From positions 91,840,888 through 91,904,887 of the forward strand of contig NW_024609846.1 in NCBI RefSeq assembly GCF_016920785.2: a stretch of DNA of 64,000 bases. Reading direction: 5' to 3'. The notes beneath the pieces were generated by a model, which worked only from the letters and a program-made list of their open reading frames with translations, did no database searches and was not told where the DNA came from. Of this stretch, positions 22,506 through 32,601 are shown piece by piece; the first letter of the stretch is position 1; each line of letters opens with the position of its first letter. The position numbers and the translations under genes are program-made. The DNA is from Ixodes scapularis. Taxonomy: Eukaryota > Arthropoda > Arachnida > Ixodida > Ixodidae.

Positions 22506-23482
22506 ATGCCACCTTTTACTCACGACCATCGTAAATTTGGCGACTTAGTAGTGTCAGTAAGTGGTATTTTTGATAGCCTTCTCCGACTGGACGTTAAAAA
22601 GTCATGCGTCCCGGACCGGATTCCTAAGGCATTCCTACACAGGTATGCAGAATGGAGTGCGAAGTATCTCTATGAAATATACTTTTGCAGCTTAAAAACT
22701 GGCGAAGTTCCAAAAGACTGGAAAGTAGCGAAAGTTGTGCCAATTCATAAAAGTGGAGATAAAAAGTGCGTTTCGAATTACAGACCTGTCTCGCTGCTGA
22801 GCACATGTAGCAAAGTTCTTGAACATTTTCTCTTTAAAAACATTGTAACTTTTTTTAGAATCCGCAGAATTTTCGGTAAAAGACCAACATGGGTTCCGAC
22901 GTGGTTACTCAACAATTACTCAGCTTCTCCACACATTCCATGAATTTGCTACTACAGTGGATAACGATGGCCAAATGTGGATTCTATCTTCTTAGATTTC
23001 GCGAAAGCTTTCGACAGGGTGTCGCATCGGAAGCTACTGTTCAAACTTAAGCAGATACTCGATAATGATTACCTTTTAGGTTGGGTTGATTCCTATCTTA
23101 CGAACCGTCGACAGTAGGTGACTGTTGGGAAAGCGGAGTCCCTGGATTTGCCAGTCATGTCAGGAGTACCCCAGAGCTCGGTGCTCGGTCCTTTTTTTGT
23201 GTATGTGTTTATAAATGATCTGCGTGTAGACAAGCCCGGGATTCAGTGCCGTCTTTTCGCCGACGACTGTGTTTTGTTTGCCAAAGTGTCATGCACTTTC
23301 GATCAATTATGTATGTCTACAATCTGTGTTTTCTTGGTGTCAAGCATGGCAGATGGATTTGAACGTAAAAAAATGCGTGCAAATGACAGTAACACTAATG
23401 AAGTCTCCAATTTTGTTTTTCTATTCTATCAACTCAGTACCGTTAGAAAATGTCACTCTTATAAATATTTAGGCATTACCAT
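22506..23482 (+). pseudogene. LINE 2 reverse transcriptase (upstream of Gypsy B)
   Basis: Contains WKVAKVVPIHKSGDKK, SNYRPVSLLSTCSKVLE, LDFAKAFDRVSH in another frame near 22997-23028, GVPQSSVLGP and CRLFADDCVLFAK, so the FADD catalytic pair (about 23259-23267) is kept. An in-frame stop and several frameshifts (near 22850-22970 and 23115) make it non-functional. It ends at the Gypsy B insertion. Confidence 0.85.
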
Positions 23483-23644
23483 TGCAAGGAAGCGAACGAC
23501 TCGGCAAATGCGCAGCGCACAAGCCGGTGCGCTGTTGTTCTGTTTTCTTTCTCTTGCCAATCTTTTCCCTCTCCCTCTGCCCATAAAAAGACCTCCCAAT
23601 TACGAATAAACGTTCTTTGGCTGGACCCATGCGTCTTCATCACA
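23483..23644 (+). repeat. 5' LTR of Gypsy B
   Basis: Starts TGCAAGGAAGCG and ends ATCACA. Holds CATAAAAAG as a TATA-like box and CGAATAAACG as a polyadenylation signal; in the 3' LTR this is CGAAGAAACG, so the downstream signal is lost. Confidence 0.92.
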
Positions 23645-23645
23645 C

Positions 23646-23656
23646 TGGCGACGAGG
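23646..23656 (+). promoter_or_regulatory. primer-binding site of Gypsy B
   Basis: TGGCGACGAGG one base after the 5' LTR, identical in its first ten bases to the PBS of Gypsy A. Confidence 0.75.
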
Positions 23657-23689
23657 CCACCTGAGCCCGCTCTGCGTGCGAGCGGCAGC

Positions 23690-24616
23690 ATGAACTACGC
23701 GGTGCCCCTCTTCAACGAAGCTACAGATAAGTGGACATCTTACTTGACTCGTCTGGAGGCGTTTTTCGAGGGAAATTTGGTAACAGAAGCCGCACAGAAA
23801 CGGGCCTTACTCGTCTCGACATTAAGCTCAAAGTCCATTGAAGTGCTTGAAGCATCATGCTCGCCTGAAACAGTCAACAAGCTCAGCTATTCTGAAGTGA
23901 TACAACGACTGGGTACATACTACGCCCCCAAGCAAAATGAAATCGCTGAAAGTTTTAAGTTCTTCGACCGGAGCCAGGAACAGGGTGAAACAGTTCAAGA
24001 TTTCATTGTGGCGATTCGCCGCTTAGCTGAGCACTGCAACTTCGGTTCCTCTTGTGACCGGCTGCTACGGGACCGCATCGTTTGAGGCATTGCTAACAAA
24101 GAAGTTCAGAAGCTTTTACTTGCCAAGCGGGATTTAACCCTAAAGACCGCTGAAGTTTTCGTCCTTGCTGCTGAACCCGCCGCAGCGAATTCGGCAGCCA
24201 TGAAGCCGTCTCCTTCTTCGGAGGCAGACGTCAACGCGGTCACGCCAGACCACGCTCGCCGAGCAGCCCGCCATCCCCGCAAAACGACACTCAAGCTGGC
24301 GTGCTCGCGCTGCGGAAGCGATTCTCACAACGCCGAGTCATGCAGGCTTCGGCACGCGACGTGCTATCGCTGCAGACGGATCGGGCACATTGCAAGGTGC
24401 TGTCGCGCTGGAGAGGCTCACACTACGGGTAAATACGGACCACGTAAGTACAAATCAGCCGCCACAAGTGCTATTGAAGGGGACAACAGCGGTTCGAGCG
24501 AAGAAGGAAGTTTGTTTACAGTGCTGTGCTCCCAAGCCAACTCTGATCATTCTGTCGGTTTGGTGGAACCCGTCATGCGGACGTTCGTCTGGTCCGAGGT
24601 ACAGTACCACTCATGA
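23690..24616 (+). pseudogene. gag: Gypsy B gag with one premature stop
   Basis: The frame starts MNYAVPLFNEATDKWTSYLT and has APKQNEIAESFKFFDRSQ like Gypsy A. A TGA at 24083-24085 replaces the codon after RDRIV, but the same frame continues from 24086 through the two zinc knuckles CSRCGSDSHNAESC and CYRCRRIGHIARCC to a stop at 24616. One nonsense change therefore inactivates Gag. Confidence 0.88.
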
Positions 24617-25849
24617 TGGTGGTGGACACAGGGTCACCCGTCAGTGTAATACCGCAGGACGTGTACCTGAAGTTCAGGAGTTCGTGGCCGCGGCTCCGGA
24701 AGACGCCAGTTCGCCTCTCGTGCTTTCTGGGGACTCTGCCCGTGTTGGGCGAATTGAACATGCGAGTGAAATACGAAGGCAAAATTACAGATGGGACTCT
24801 CATCGTGCTCGGCTGTTCTGGTCCTTCCTTTTGTGGCAGAGACCTAATCAGGGACATGAATGCCCGGGGAGCTCCCGTTTTGAGTCTTTCAGGCAGCCCC
24901 CCACAAGCCTCGGTTCAGCCCACCGTGGTGTCATCGGACGACCGGAGCTTGGAACTGCTTCTTGAAGAGTTCACGGATTTGTTCGAAGCCGGTCTGGGAA
25001 CGGTGAAAGGACCACCGGTGAGTCTGCATGTCCGCTCCAATGCTCAACCAAAGTTCGCAAGGGCGCGGCCGGTGCCGTACGCGCTACGCGATAAAGTATC
25101 CGACGAGCTAAACAGACTGGTGGCGCAGGGGGTGTTGGCTGCCGTGCCCCATTCCGACTGGGCTGCACCGATTGTGCCGGTAGTTAAAAGGAATGGTGCT
25201 CTCCGATTATGCGGTAATTTTAAACTAACCGTGAATGCGGCGTGCCATACCAAACAGTATCCGCTACCCGTGATAGACGACATCTTCGCATATCTTCGCG
25301 GTGGGAAGTTCTTCAGCACTCTTGACTTGAGTAACGCCTACTACCAGCTCTGTCTTGATGAGGCTTCAAAACAACTAGCGGTTAGAAATACGCACAAGGG
25401 ACTGTTCTGCTACAATAGACTACCGTTCGGAATCGCATCTGCACCGGCCATCTTTCAGCGCAAGATCGAATCCATTTTGGGGGATCTGCCCGGAGTTCAA
25501 GTATACCTGGACGACATCTTGGTTGCTGAGAAGAAGGGTGATTCGACGCTCCGGCAGGTGCTGCTACGTCTGCGGGACTATGGAGTCAGGCTCAACAAGG
25601 AGAAGTGCAAGTTTCGACAAAAAGAGGTAAACTACCTTGGCCATAAAATACTCATCGGGGCTTCACCCAAAAGAAGAAAGTTTGGAAGCAATCATGCTGG
25701 CTCCCAGGCCACGTAACGTGTCAGAATTAAGGTCTTATCTTGGCCTGATCACGTATTACAGCAAGTTCCTGCCAAGTATGTCAACTTTGCTAGCTCCATT
25801 GTACGAGTTGTTGAAAAAAAAAATGAACCGTGGAAATGGTCCAGCATGA
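24613..25849 (+). pseudogene. pol: Gypsy B protease and reverse transcriptase
   Basis: From 24613 the frame has VDTGSPVSVIP (retropepsin), FSTLDLSNAYYQL and YLDDILVAE. It is offset from gag by a one-base loss just before the protease. Near 25637 it shifts again; the next frame has RNVSELRSYLGLITYYSKFL to a stop at 25849 in an A-rich run. Catalytic residues survive although the frame does not. Confidence 0.9.
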
Positions 25850-26553
25850 CCGAAACGGCGTTTGAAAATAGCAAGACCGCTCTCAAAAACGCGAATATTT
25901 TGGCTCACTTCGCCCCTGGCAAACCCTTGAGATTAGAATGCGACGCGTCACCCTACGGCATCGGGGCTGTTCTTTCTATCAAGGTTGGCAACGACTATCG
26001 CCCGATTGGGTTCCGTTCACGCACGTTATCAGTGGCCGAGCGTAATTACGCTCACCTCGAGAAGGAAGCCTTAGCTTTTGTTTTTGGTGTATCACGATCT
26101 CGTCAGTATTTACTAGGCCGCCATTTCACGCTGATCACCGACCACAAGCCGCTGGTAGGTCTTTTTCGCCCGGATCGAGCAATCCCTTCTATGGCCGCAG
26201 CCCGGATCCAGCGTTGGTCGCTGCTTCTGCGGGATTATACGTATAATCTGGTCTATCGTAGGGGCTCTGAAAATCAAAATGCTGACGCCCTAAGCCGGTT
26301 ACCCCGTGCTAGCACCGGTAGCTCGTCTACTGAGGAACTGCCGGAGTACGTCCTGCTGACGGAGCAGCTCAACGAAAACTTCATATCAACTGCTCTCCTG
26401 AAACTGCTTTCGGCGGAGGACGTCGACTTGAAGCAGGTCCGCAGCTGGATCCAGGATGGTTGCTGGCCTCTCAAGCACCAGGTGGCAGCGGTAACGTTAA
26501 GGCCGTTCCTGAACAGGCAAAACGAACTCACATTCGCTCACGGCTTGGTGTAG
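25846..26553 (+). pseudogene. Gypsy B RNase H
   Basis: 235 codons with LECDASPYGIGAVLS, NYAHLEKEALAFVFGV, ITDHKPLVGLF and NADALSRLP, the full RNase H block set. Ends in TAG where the integrase N-terminus should follow (the frame continues WGCRVLIPQGARK). Confidence 0.9.
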
Positions 26554-27752
26554 TGGGGATGTCGAGTGTTAATACCACAGGGAGCGCGAAAATTGGTGCT
26601 TGACCTTCTGCACGAAAGTCACCGCGCAGCCTCGGCGATGAAATCGTTAGCACGAACCATAATATGGTATCCTGGGATTGACCAAGACTTAGAGCGTATG
26701 GTTCAGCAGTGCCAACAGTGCGCGCAATTGGCCCCGAATCCACCTGCAAGAGAGCCGGTTCCGTGGCCGCAGACGAACGAGAAATGGGCGCGGGTACACG
26801 TTGACTTTGCCGGGCCGGTGGAAGGGTTCATGTTACTGCTACTAATAGACTCCCACAGCAAGTGGCTTGAGACGTACCGCTAAAGTCAGCATCAGGCGAA
26901 TCCACAGTGTCAGCATTGAGGTCGATTTTCAGTCGGTTTGGTATCCCTCGTACCATTGTATCTGACAACGGGCCGCAGTTTACAAGTGCTGAGTTCCGAT
27001 TGTTTTGCGAACGAAACAATATGAAGCACCTTTGTTCACCACCGTACTTTCCGCAATCCAATGGTTTGGCGGAGCGGACCGTCCGCACAGTCAAGGAGGG
27101 TCTTAAAAGGTCGAGCAGGGGTAGCTTGACAACCCGGCTAGCTCGGTTTTTGCACGAGTACCACCGCACGCCCGGGAAGGACGGTTACTTTCCATCCCGG
27201 CGGTAGCTGGGCTACGATATACGCTCACGCTTGGATGCCATGTTGCCTCCACTGAATCACCCGTCTCCACGGCCAGAAACTAACCCTTTCCTTCCGGGAC
27301 AGTTTGTCTGGTTCCGGAAATACAGTCCGGGTGAAAAGTGGAGTCCGGGAGTTGTGAAATCGACCAGTGGTTCCCGCCTGGTTGAAGTGCAGTCTCCAGA
27401 TGGTGCGAACATCCACCGGCGCCACGCCGACCAGCTCCGCTCCCGTAATTCGGGTGACAAAGCACCCGGGACTTCCGTGCCGCCCCCTGGGACTCCAGGG
27501 TCCAGTCCAACCGGACGGCCCCACTACCGTGCTTCCGGAGATCCAGCGGCCAGGACTACCAGTACGACGCCTGGGCCCGCAGAAGCGACTCCTGGCCCCC
27601 CGGTGACCACAACATCCGCCCCGTCGGAACCAGTGCCGGCGTCAGGCGGCGCCCCCGCTGCAGCTGGCAGTACACCACGAAGATCTTCGCGAACCCGGCG
27701 ACCGCCATCTCGACTCGTCTATAAGGATAGAGGAGTGCAAGGAAGCGAATGA
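26554..27752 (+). pseudogene. Gypsy B integrase, frameshifted
   Basis: Zinc-binding HESH and CQQCAQ, and the first catalytic Asp in HVDFAGP, are in the frame to 26883; a shift follows, then SDNGPQF and NGLAERTVRTV from 26907 supply the second Asp and the Glu. A further frame from 27231 encodes the C-terminus with FVWFRKYSPGEKWSPG and a Pro/Thr-rich tail. Confidence 0.88.
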
Positions 27753-27897
27753 CTCGGCAAATACGCAGCGCACAGGCCGGTGCGCTGTTGTTCTGTTTTC
27801 TTTCTCTTGCCGATCTTTTCCCTCTCACTCTGCCCATAAAAAGACCTCCCAATTACGAAGAAACGTTCTTTGGCTGGACCCATTCGTCTTCACTACA
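27736..27897 (+). repeat. 3' LTR of Gypsy B
   Basis: 162 bp, starts TGCAAGGAAGCG and ends ACTACA; preceded by the purine-rich AAGGATAGAGGAG (27723-27735), the likely polypurine tract. AATAAA is changed to AAGAAA. Confidence 0.92.
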
Positions 27898-28127
27898 ACC
27901 ATCACATCTACTTTAAGCTGGTCTGTTCACTTAGAGAACATTATCGCAAAAGCGTCTCGTAAACTGTGGAGTCTTCGAAGGACTATGCGACATTGTACCC
28001 CGAAACTAAGCTTGTTGCGTACACTACTTTGATTCGTGCATTATTGGAATACGCGGACATTTTATGGGACCCGTATTAACAGTCATTGATTGACAAACTT
28101 GAGGGATTTATATATTGCCGCGCGCAG
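27898..28127 (+). pseudogene. LINE 2 RT continuation after Gypsy B
   Basis: Continues directly from the target duplication with TSTLSWSVHLENIIAKASRK and LWSLRRTMRHC, the block that follows YLGI in these proteins. It is cut again at 28128 by the next insertion. Confidence 0.8.
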
Positions 28128-28135
28128 GGCTGAGA

Positions 28136-28733
28136 TAAAGTCACTGGATCCTGGGAAAGTAACGCCAAGCTCCGCGTGTGGTCGCCATCTTGGTCCGTGA
28201 AATGAGCAATTTCTCCTTGACCCCTCCGTTCTTGGTGAGCCGATCTAGATCCGCTGGTGACGGGTAGCTTTATGTAGTGGTTTTTTGTATACCGAGATTA
28301 TGCTAACCAAACACCGGTGAAACAAGCGTTCACCGTCGTACCACCACCAGATGCTGTGTCGGTGCTTGGAGGCACTGAAAAATAAGTTTACTGTGTTTAA
28401 ATACTCAAGAAAAACAATATAATTGTAAGAGATCCATGGAGATAGGCATTAATAATAAGTTGACTGCATACAGAGTGCCAAAGACTCCTATATTGGCGAG
28501 GAACGCCTCCAGTACGATGATGCTTCATGGTAATCTTGGCGCGACTGGTTTAGAACGATCCTCTGGAAGCTTCGAAGATTTGAATGGACCAAGATGGCGA
28601 TTTCCAGGGCAAAGTAGACAGATGAGCCAATCGCCTTGCTAGGTTTGGGTCGTCTGTATGTTAGTACCCGTTTGTGTCCGGCTAGCAGGTAGGGAAGGCA
28701 AGGGCACTAGTTTCCCAGGATCCAGTGACTTTA
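28136..28733. mobile_element. 598-bp TIR element with 8-bp target duplication
   Basis: The ends TAAAGTCACTGGATCCTGGG and its reverse complement at 28714-28733 match exactly. GGCTGAGA is duplicated at 28128-28135 and 28734-28741. Eight bp fits hAT (also P or Merlin-like); the ends lack the usual CA start, so the superfamily is open. No transposase frame inside. Inserted into LINE 2. Confidence 0.85.
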
Positions 28734-29005
28734 GGCTGAGAAAGCAACGCTCGATCACGAACCTCTAGAAATTTCTCGTTTATTAGAGAGTTTTAGTGAT
28801 ACGTATAGGTGCAAACGCAGACCCCATACGTTAACGTGAACGTTGCGTCCTCCACACTGCGCACGCGCCATACGTACGTACTGCGGCGAGTCTTGCGTAC
28901 GTACGCTCGCTATCGATTTTCGCGAACGTACGTAGCGGTCCCCTGCGTGCCATCTCGTTGCTCTCGTCCCGCACGGGAGAGCGCGAGACTAGTCCAGTTT
29001 GAAAA

Positions 29006-29162
29006 ATGGCGGCGGTGAGGCAAACCAGCGGAAGTGCTACGCGCATTGTACGGGTTCGCTTTACCATTGAAGATGACATCAACCTCCTCAAAGAAGTCAA
29101 CGCGACGAACCCTATCGAGCACCCACAAAGATGGGTGTCGATAGCCAAGAACGTTGGCGACG
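29006..29162 (+). pseudogene. Myb/SANT-like DNA-binding domain fragment
   Basis: After a start at 29006 the frame reads VRFTIEDDINLLKEVNATNP, then PQRWVSIAKNVG, the helix 1 and helix 2 pattern of Myb/SANT-like domains (F(T/S)xEDDxxLLxEVxxxNP ... W..IA..V). The recognition helix is missing: a 42-bp palindrome follows at 29163 and the rest of the frame (to 29422) is unrelated. Confidence 0.6.
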
Positions 29163-29204
29163 CCGTCGAACCCAAAAAGGTGTTTACCTTTTTGGGTTCG
29201 ACGG
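29163..29204. repeat. perfect 19-bp inverted repeat with GTTT loop
   Basis: CCGTCGAACCCAAAAAGGT, GTTT, then the exact reverse complement. It interrupts the Myb/SANT-like frame exactly where the third helix is expected. Confidence 0.9.
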
Positions 29205-29529
29205 TACAAAAAAATACAAAAAAACACGTGCACAACAGGCACACGGAAACACGCAATTCCGTAACAAAGCGAGGAGAATCGGGGCTTTGGATTGGTTTGG
29301 CCGAATACCCGCCTGGATTGTTTGAAGCAGCTTACAGGAGCACACCGAGATGGCGCTACAAGTCTTTACGTATGCGTTCTTCTTCCGCTGTACTAAAAGT
29401 GCGTATTCGACGCGTTCCGTAACGTTCCGTCGACGCAACGTTAACGCTAACGTAGGGGGTTTGCGTTTCCCTAGCTATACGTATTACTAAAACTCTATTC
29501 TTGTTCCAGACGTAACTTCTATCGTATGT

Positions 29530-29820
29530 CCCTGCTTTTGTTGTTCCAGAAAGTGCGTGTTCATTCTCGCCCCGAGCGCGCTACGCTCGAACCTTCTCCG
29601 CCGAATCTTCGAGATAGTAACCCACCTTAGATAAGAGGCCGCCCGCGACCTTGTCGAGTCAGTCTCGCACCAGCGCTCGATCCTGCGGTTTCGCCGACTT
29701 CGACGCCCGCGACGCTCTGCTGTTTTCTTTTGTACCCTTTAATTTTTGGCACAAGTTCGCCACATTAAACGTTTATTTCTTTCTGTTTATTTATTGTTGA
29801 TTTGGTCACCACCCGTGACA
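29530..29820 (+). mobile_element. solo LTR, copy b
   Basis: Shares AGTCTCGCACCAGCGCTCGA, GACGCCCGCGACGCT, GGCACAAGTTCGCC and the terminal CCGTGACA with copies at 8234 and 41660. The 5' end is not clear; the start given is approximate. Inserted in LINE 2 after the Myb/SANT element. Confidence 0.6.
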
Positions 29821-29879
29821 ATATAAGGCATACGGCATGCATACGTCTGTGTCATTCCTTATACGTTATCCGGATTAAC

Positions 29880-30171
29880 CCAGTTATCGACCCGCAGAAA
29901 AGTGAAGCGTCTGAATTTTTTGTATAAATTAATACACGATAAGATTGGAATGAAGTTCGAAGACTATCTGGTGTACAATCTCAGTCGAGTAACACGGCAG
30001 AAGCATGACAATCTTCTTCAACATTTTCAATGTAGAAAAGAGATTTTTAACTACTCCTTCTTTCCGAGAACTGTCCGAGACTGGAATGGCCTGCCTCACA
30101 ATATTACAGGCAGTGCCACCTTCGACTCGTTTGTCAGCGCCTCAGATGGAGTTTTGAATTCATTTGACTAA
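29880..30171 (+). pseudogene. LINE 2 RT C-terminal end
   Basis: Reads KRLNFLYKLIHDKIGM and RKEIFNYSFFPRTVRDWNGL, the conserved FxxSFFPRTIxxWNxLP tail of CR1/Jockey RTs, ending at a stop at 30171. The 3' untranslated part runs to about 30355. Confidence 0.85.
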
Positions 30172-30355
30172 TCATTTGCCAAGTGTTACCTATGTTTATT
30201 GGGAAGCGTTTGTACTATATGCCTTTTACTTTTTCTCAACTATGTGTTTTGAAGCCGCGTATAACTAGAGCTGTGCTGTTGTATATGTCACATATGTACT
30301 CACGTGCCTTGGCCCACAAAAGTAGGCCGGCATTATTATTCAAATAAAAATATCG

Positions 30356-31338
30356 CGCTTCTACAAAAAAAAAGTTATTTAAAAAGTTGTTGGGAAATTT
30401 ATTTGCTGTTCTAAACTCAGTTTTTTGTCCTCTTCCAGATAATATGTTTAGCTGAAAACGCTTCTAATTGACGCCGTAAACGTTGACGCTCCATTATCCA
30501 CTGTCGCCAATCTTTCGTCGATAGCCCTAAACTTCAATAGACGCTTGATGTTCTTTCAGTTCCTTCAGGGAAGTAAGCGTCCTGGACTACCCTTCATCGG
30601 ACCTGATTGAGCGTTTGTTCAGATGTTGCAACAGATAAACATTTGACTGAATCAAATAACCTGAAATGTATTCATCGGTCCGAGACTCGTTTACGTATCG
30701 CGCTGGACAGCAACCGTACATTTAACACGATGGTCCCACGCCCACTACATGGTGGAACGCCTTCCCGTGGGCTTAGATCTAGGCTTGATGGTGTTAACGA
30801 CGTTGATACTGATGGCTTGTCAATCTAACGTGTTTTGAAGGTCCAGAAGTCGGTTACAGTGCTAGAGAATCTATTGGCGTCACCCGCGCGACTCAGCACA
30901 TGCCAGGTAACGCACTCCCTTCACGCGTTCACGAACAGGAACGGAGCACGGCCGGCCAATGAATGCGGTACGGATAGAATCTGCACAAGTACGAGGCAAC
31001 GGGCGTTTGTCCGTCGCATCCTTTCGCTGGTCCCACGCCCACTACCCTATGTCTATATTATAGGGTCCTCAAGTGGGGACAGTAGACAAGAAGGACCCTC
31101 CTCCCTTGCCTCAGAGAGCTCCGACCTTCAACCAGCGTGCTTCGACCGGTACATCGAGCAAGAAAAAAAGGATAACCACCCTGGGCTTTCTGCTCCAGGT
31201 GTCCTCCAACATGGAGGCCAGTCGAAAGCGGCGACACAGTGATAGGATAGCTCTGCTCGAGCGCCGCCTCGTAAAAATGAAGGGAACAAGCACAGTAGAC
31301 GTGCTGTCATTTTGACCACAGGGTGTTCAAAAACGCTA

Positions 31339-31341
<3 letters not shown>
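30356..31341. other. no gene recognised
   Basis: Open frames at 30607-30828 and 30835-31242 have no known motif. The string ggtcccacgcccactac occurs twice (30732 and 31030), suggesting a local duplication. Confidence 0.4.

Positions 31342-31416
<75 letters not shown>
31342..31416. repeat. (TA)n microsatellite, 75 bp
   Basis: Uninterrupted TA repeat next to the 3' end of the Penelope-like element. Such elements often end at or beside simple repeats. Confidence 0.95.
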
Positions 31417-31417
<1 letters not shown>

Positions 31418-31479
31418 TCAACAAAATATTAGCCCTTAAAGGAGTTAGCCGAGGAGGTTGCCAAAAAAGTGAGATTGAT

Positions 31480-31512
31480 GAAACGTTTCGGGCCTGGTAG
31501 GCTCTTCGTCTG
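31480..31512 (-). ncRNA. candidate hammerhead-ribozyme core, one base off
   Basis: On the minus strand CAGACGA, a stem GCCT-ACC-AGGC, then CGAAACG occur in the 3' non-coding part of the Penelope-like element. The hammerhead consensus is CUGANGA, stem II, GAAA. Penelope-like elements are known to carry short hammerheads. Here the U of CUGA is A and helix I is not evident, so it is at best decayed. Confidence 0.25.
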
Positions 31513-31881
31513 CCAAGTGAGAAGACTTCGTTCTCCTTTTCTTTCAATCAAAGAAAAAACGGCCGGAAAAAAGAAGAAGTTAATTGGAAAAATGCTTACC
31601 GTTTAGCGGGTGCCTACTCAACTAAATTCTCGCTTAAAAGTTTAATATATCCCGATACCAATGCAATAAATACTATGGAAATAATTAAATATAATATTAT
31701 TACTGTCACTCTTATCATAACACCAGTTTTTGGGACATGTGGTTGGGTATAACCCAACTATACCTGGTGTCATGTGAAGCCTATGAGAGGCCCAATGTTA
31801 CGCGTTTGCTCGTGTCACACTAAGCGATGAAGCGAGAAGAAAAAAAAAAGCAACAGTGCGGTACCGATTAGAAGATCTCAA

Positions 31882-32407
31882 TTAAATGTCCATAAAAAAA
31901 GACGGCAATGATCCTTTCGAACTGTTAAGGCCCTTCGGTTCTAAAGTATTAAATCTATAGATAAATTCAGATTCTTTATTTTTTCGATCTCTGGTGGTTC
32001 GAAAGCCCCCCTGGAGTATAATAAAATTAAAATCAGAAAGTCCGTTATGTCCTGCGGAGTTTAAGTGACGGGAAACCGGTCCGGCAACGTGTTTACGTAT
32101 ATGACTTTTATGTAGATTCATGCGTTTTCTTATGCTTGTTTTAGTTTCTCCTATGTATTGAATTTGGCATTTTCTACATTGAATTAAATAAATAACATTT
32201 TCCGAATTACAGTCAAAGGTACCATTTATTTTCCAATTAGAGTTATTCGCTGTGCTACGAATAGAGTTAGCTATAATTATGTCCCCACATAAACTGCATT
32301 GGTTATGATCGCACTTGGTGCAAGCAATCGGGACCAGGCTACGTCCGATGGAGTTTCGGGACTGTTTAAATAAATCTAATAAATTACGTGGTCTCTTGAA
32401 CGCTATA
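31882..32407 (-). pseudogene. Penelope GIY-YIG endonuclease domain
   Basis: Reads RPRNLLDLFKQS, a CxxC-type segment CTKCDHNQCSLC, then ENVIYLIQCRKCQIQYIGET, the GIY-YIG core (YLIQC ... YIGET) with KTSIRKRMNLHKSHIRK carrying the conserved Arg, and NKESEFIYRFNTL with the catalytic Glu. The domain is open from 32430 to 31882; the first few codons (32408-32430) belong to the inserted element. Confidence 0.9.
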
Positions 32408-32601
32408 CACCAACTCATGTTAACAAACAATCCGGAGCGCCCCTAGCGGACGCCATCGGCGCCGCGCATGCGCGGTGGATGGTGGGCAAGAAGTTCGCCG
32501 TCGCCCATAAACAAACCATTGAATTGCGTTGTTGTCGGCGTTGGTGGGAGTCCCCGTGCTCTTTTTCGCGTTGGAATTGTTGATTCTACGTCCTCCTAAC
32601 A

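Larger units (their letters stand above)
23483..27897 (+). mobile_element. degenerate Gypsy LTR retrotransposon, Gypsy B
   Basis: A 4415-bp plus-strand element with 162-bp LTRs and a perfect 5-bp duplication ACCAT (23478-23482 and 27898-27902). Gag, protease, RT, RNase H and integrase blocks are all present but split by at least one nonsense codon and several frameshifts. The two LTRs differ at roughly nine sites by eye, so the copy is older than Gypsy A. Capsid and pol wording is close to Gypsy A and the PBS is the same, placing both in one lineage. Confidence 0.95.
28785..29496 (+). mobile_element. 712-bp TIR element with Myb/SANT-like fragment (Harbinger-like)
   Basis: The left end AGAGAGTTTTAGTGATACG matches the reversed right end AGAGTTTTAGTAATACG and similarity continues for about 70 bases (cgcaaaccccctacgtta). 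ATT lies on both sides. The ends resemble the 131-bp MITE at 20087. A frame for a Myb/SANT-like domain lies inside; PIF/Harbinger elements carry a Myb-like accessory gene and make 3-bp duplications, so this is probably a shortened Harbinger relative. Confidence 0.7.
21270..30355 (+). mobile_element. CR1/Jockey-type LINE with nested insertions (LINE 2)
   Basis: Plus-strand LINE pieces read through in register: endonuclease 21298-21810, RT 22506-23480, RT C-terminus 27898-28127 and 29880-30171, with a TTATTATTC-AAATAAAAATA 3' end near 30330-30350. Gypsy B (23483-27897), a 598-bp element with 8-bp duplication (28136-28733), a Myb/SANT element (28785-29496) and a solo LTR (about 29530-29820) were inserted later. 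The Gypsy join is exact: the LINE frame reads YLGITI up to ACCAT at 23482 and continues TSTLSW from 27898. The LINE itself has stops and shifts and a long G tract. Confidence 0.88.

Noticed and set aside
29006..29422. Whole 138-codon frame as a Myb/SANT protein
   Set aside because: Only the first 50 codons look like the domain; the rest is palindrome and TIR sequence of the element.
21298..30171. LINE 2 as an active element
   Set aside because: Multiple stops, shifts and five insertions.
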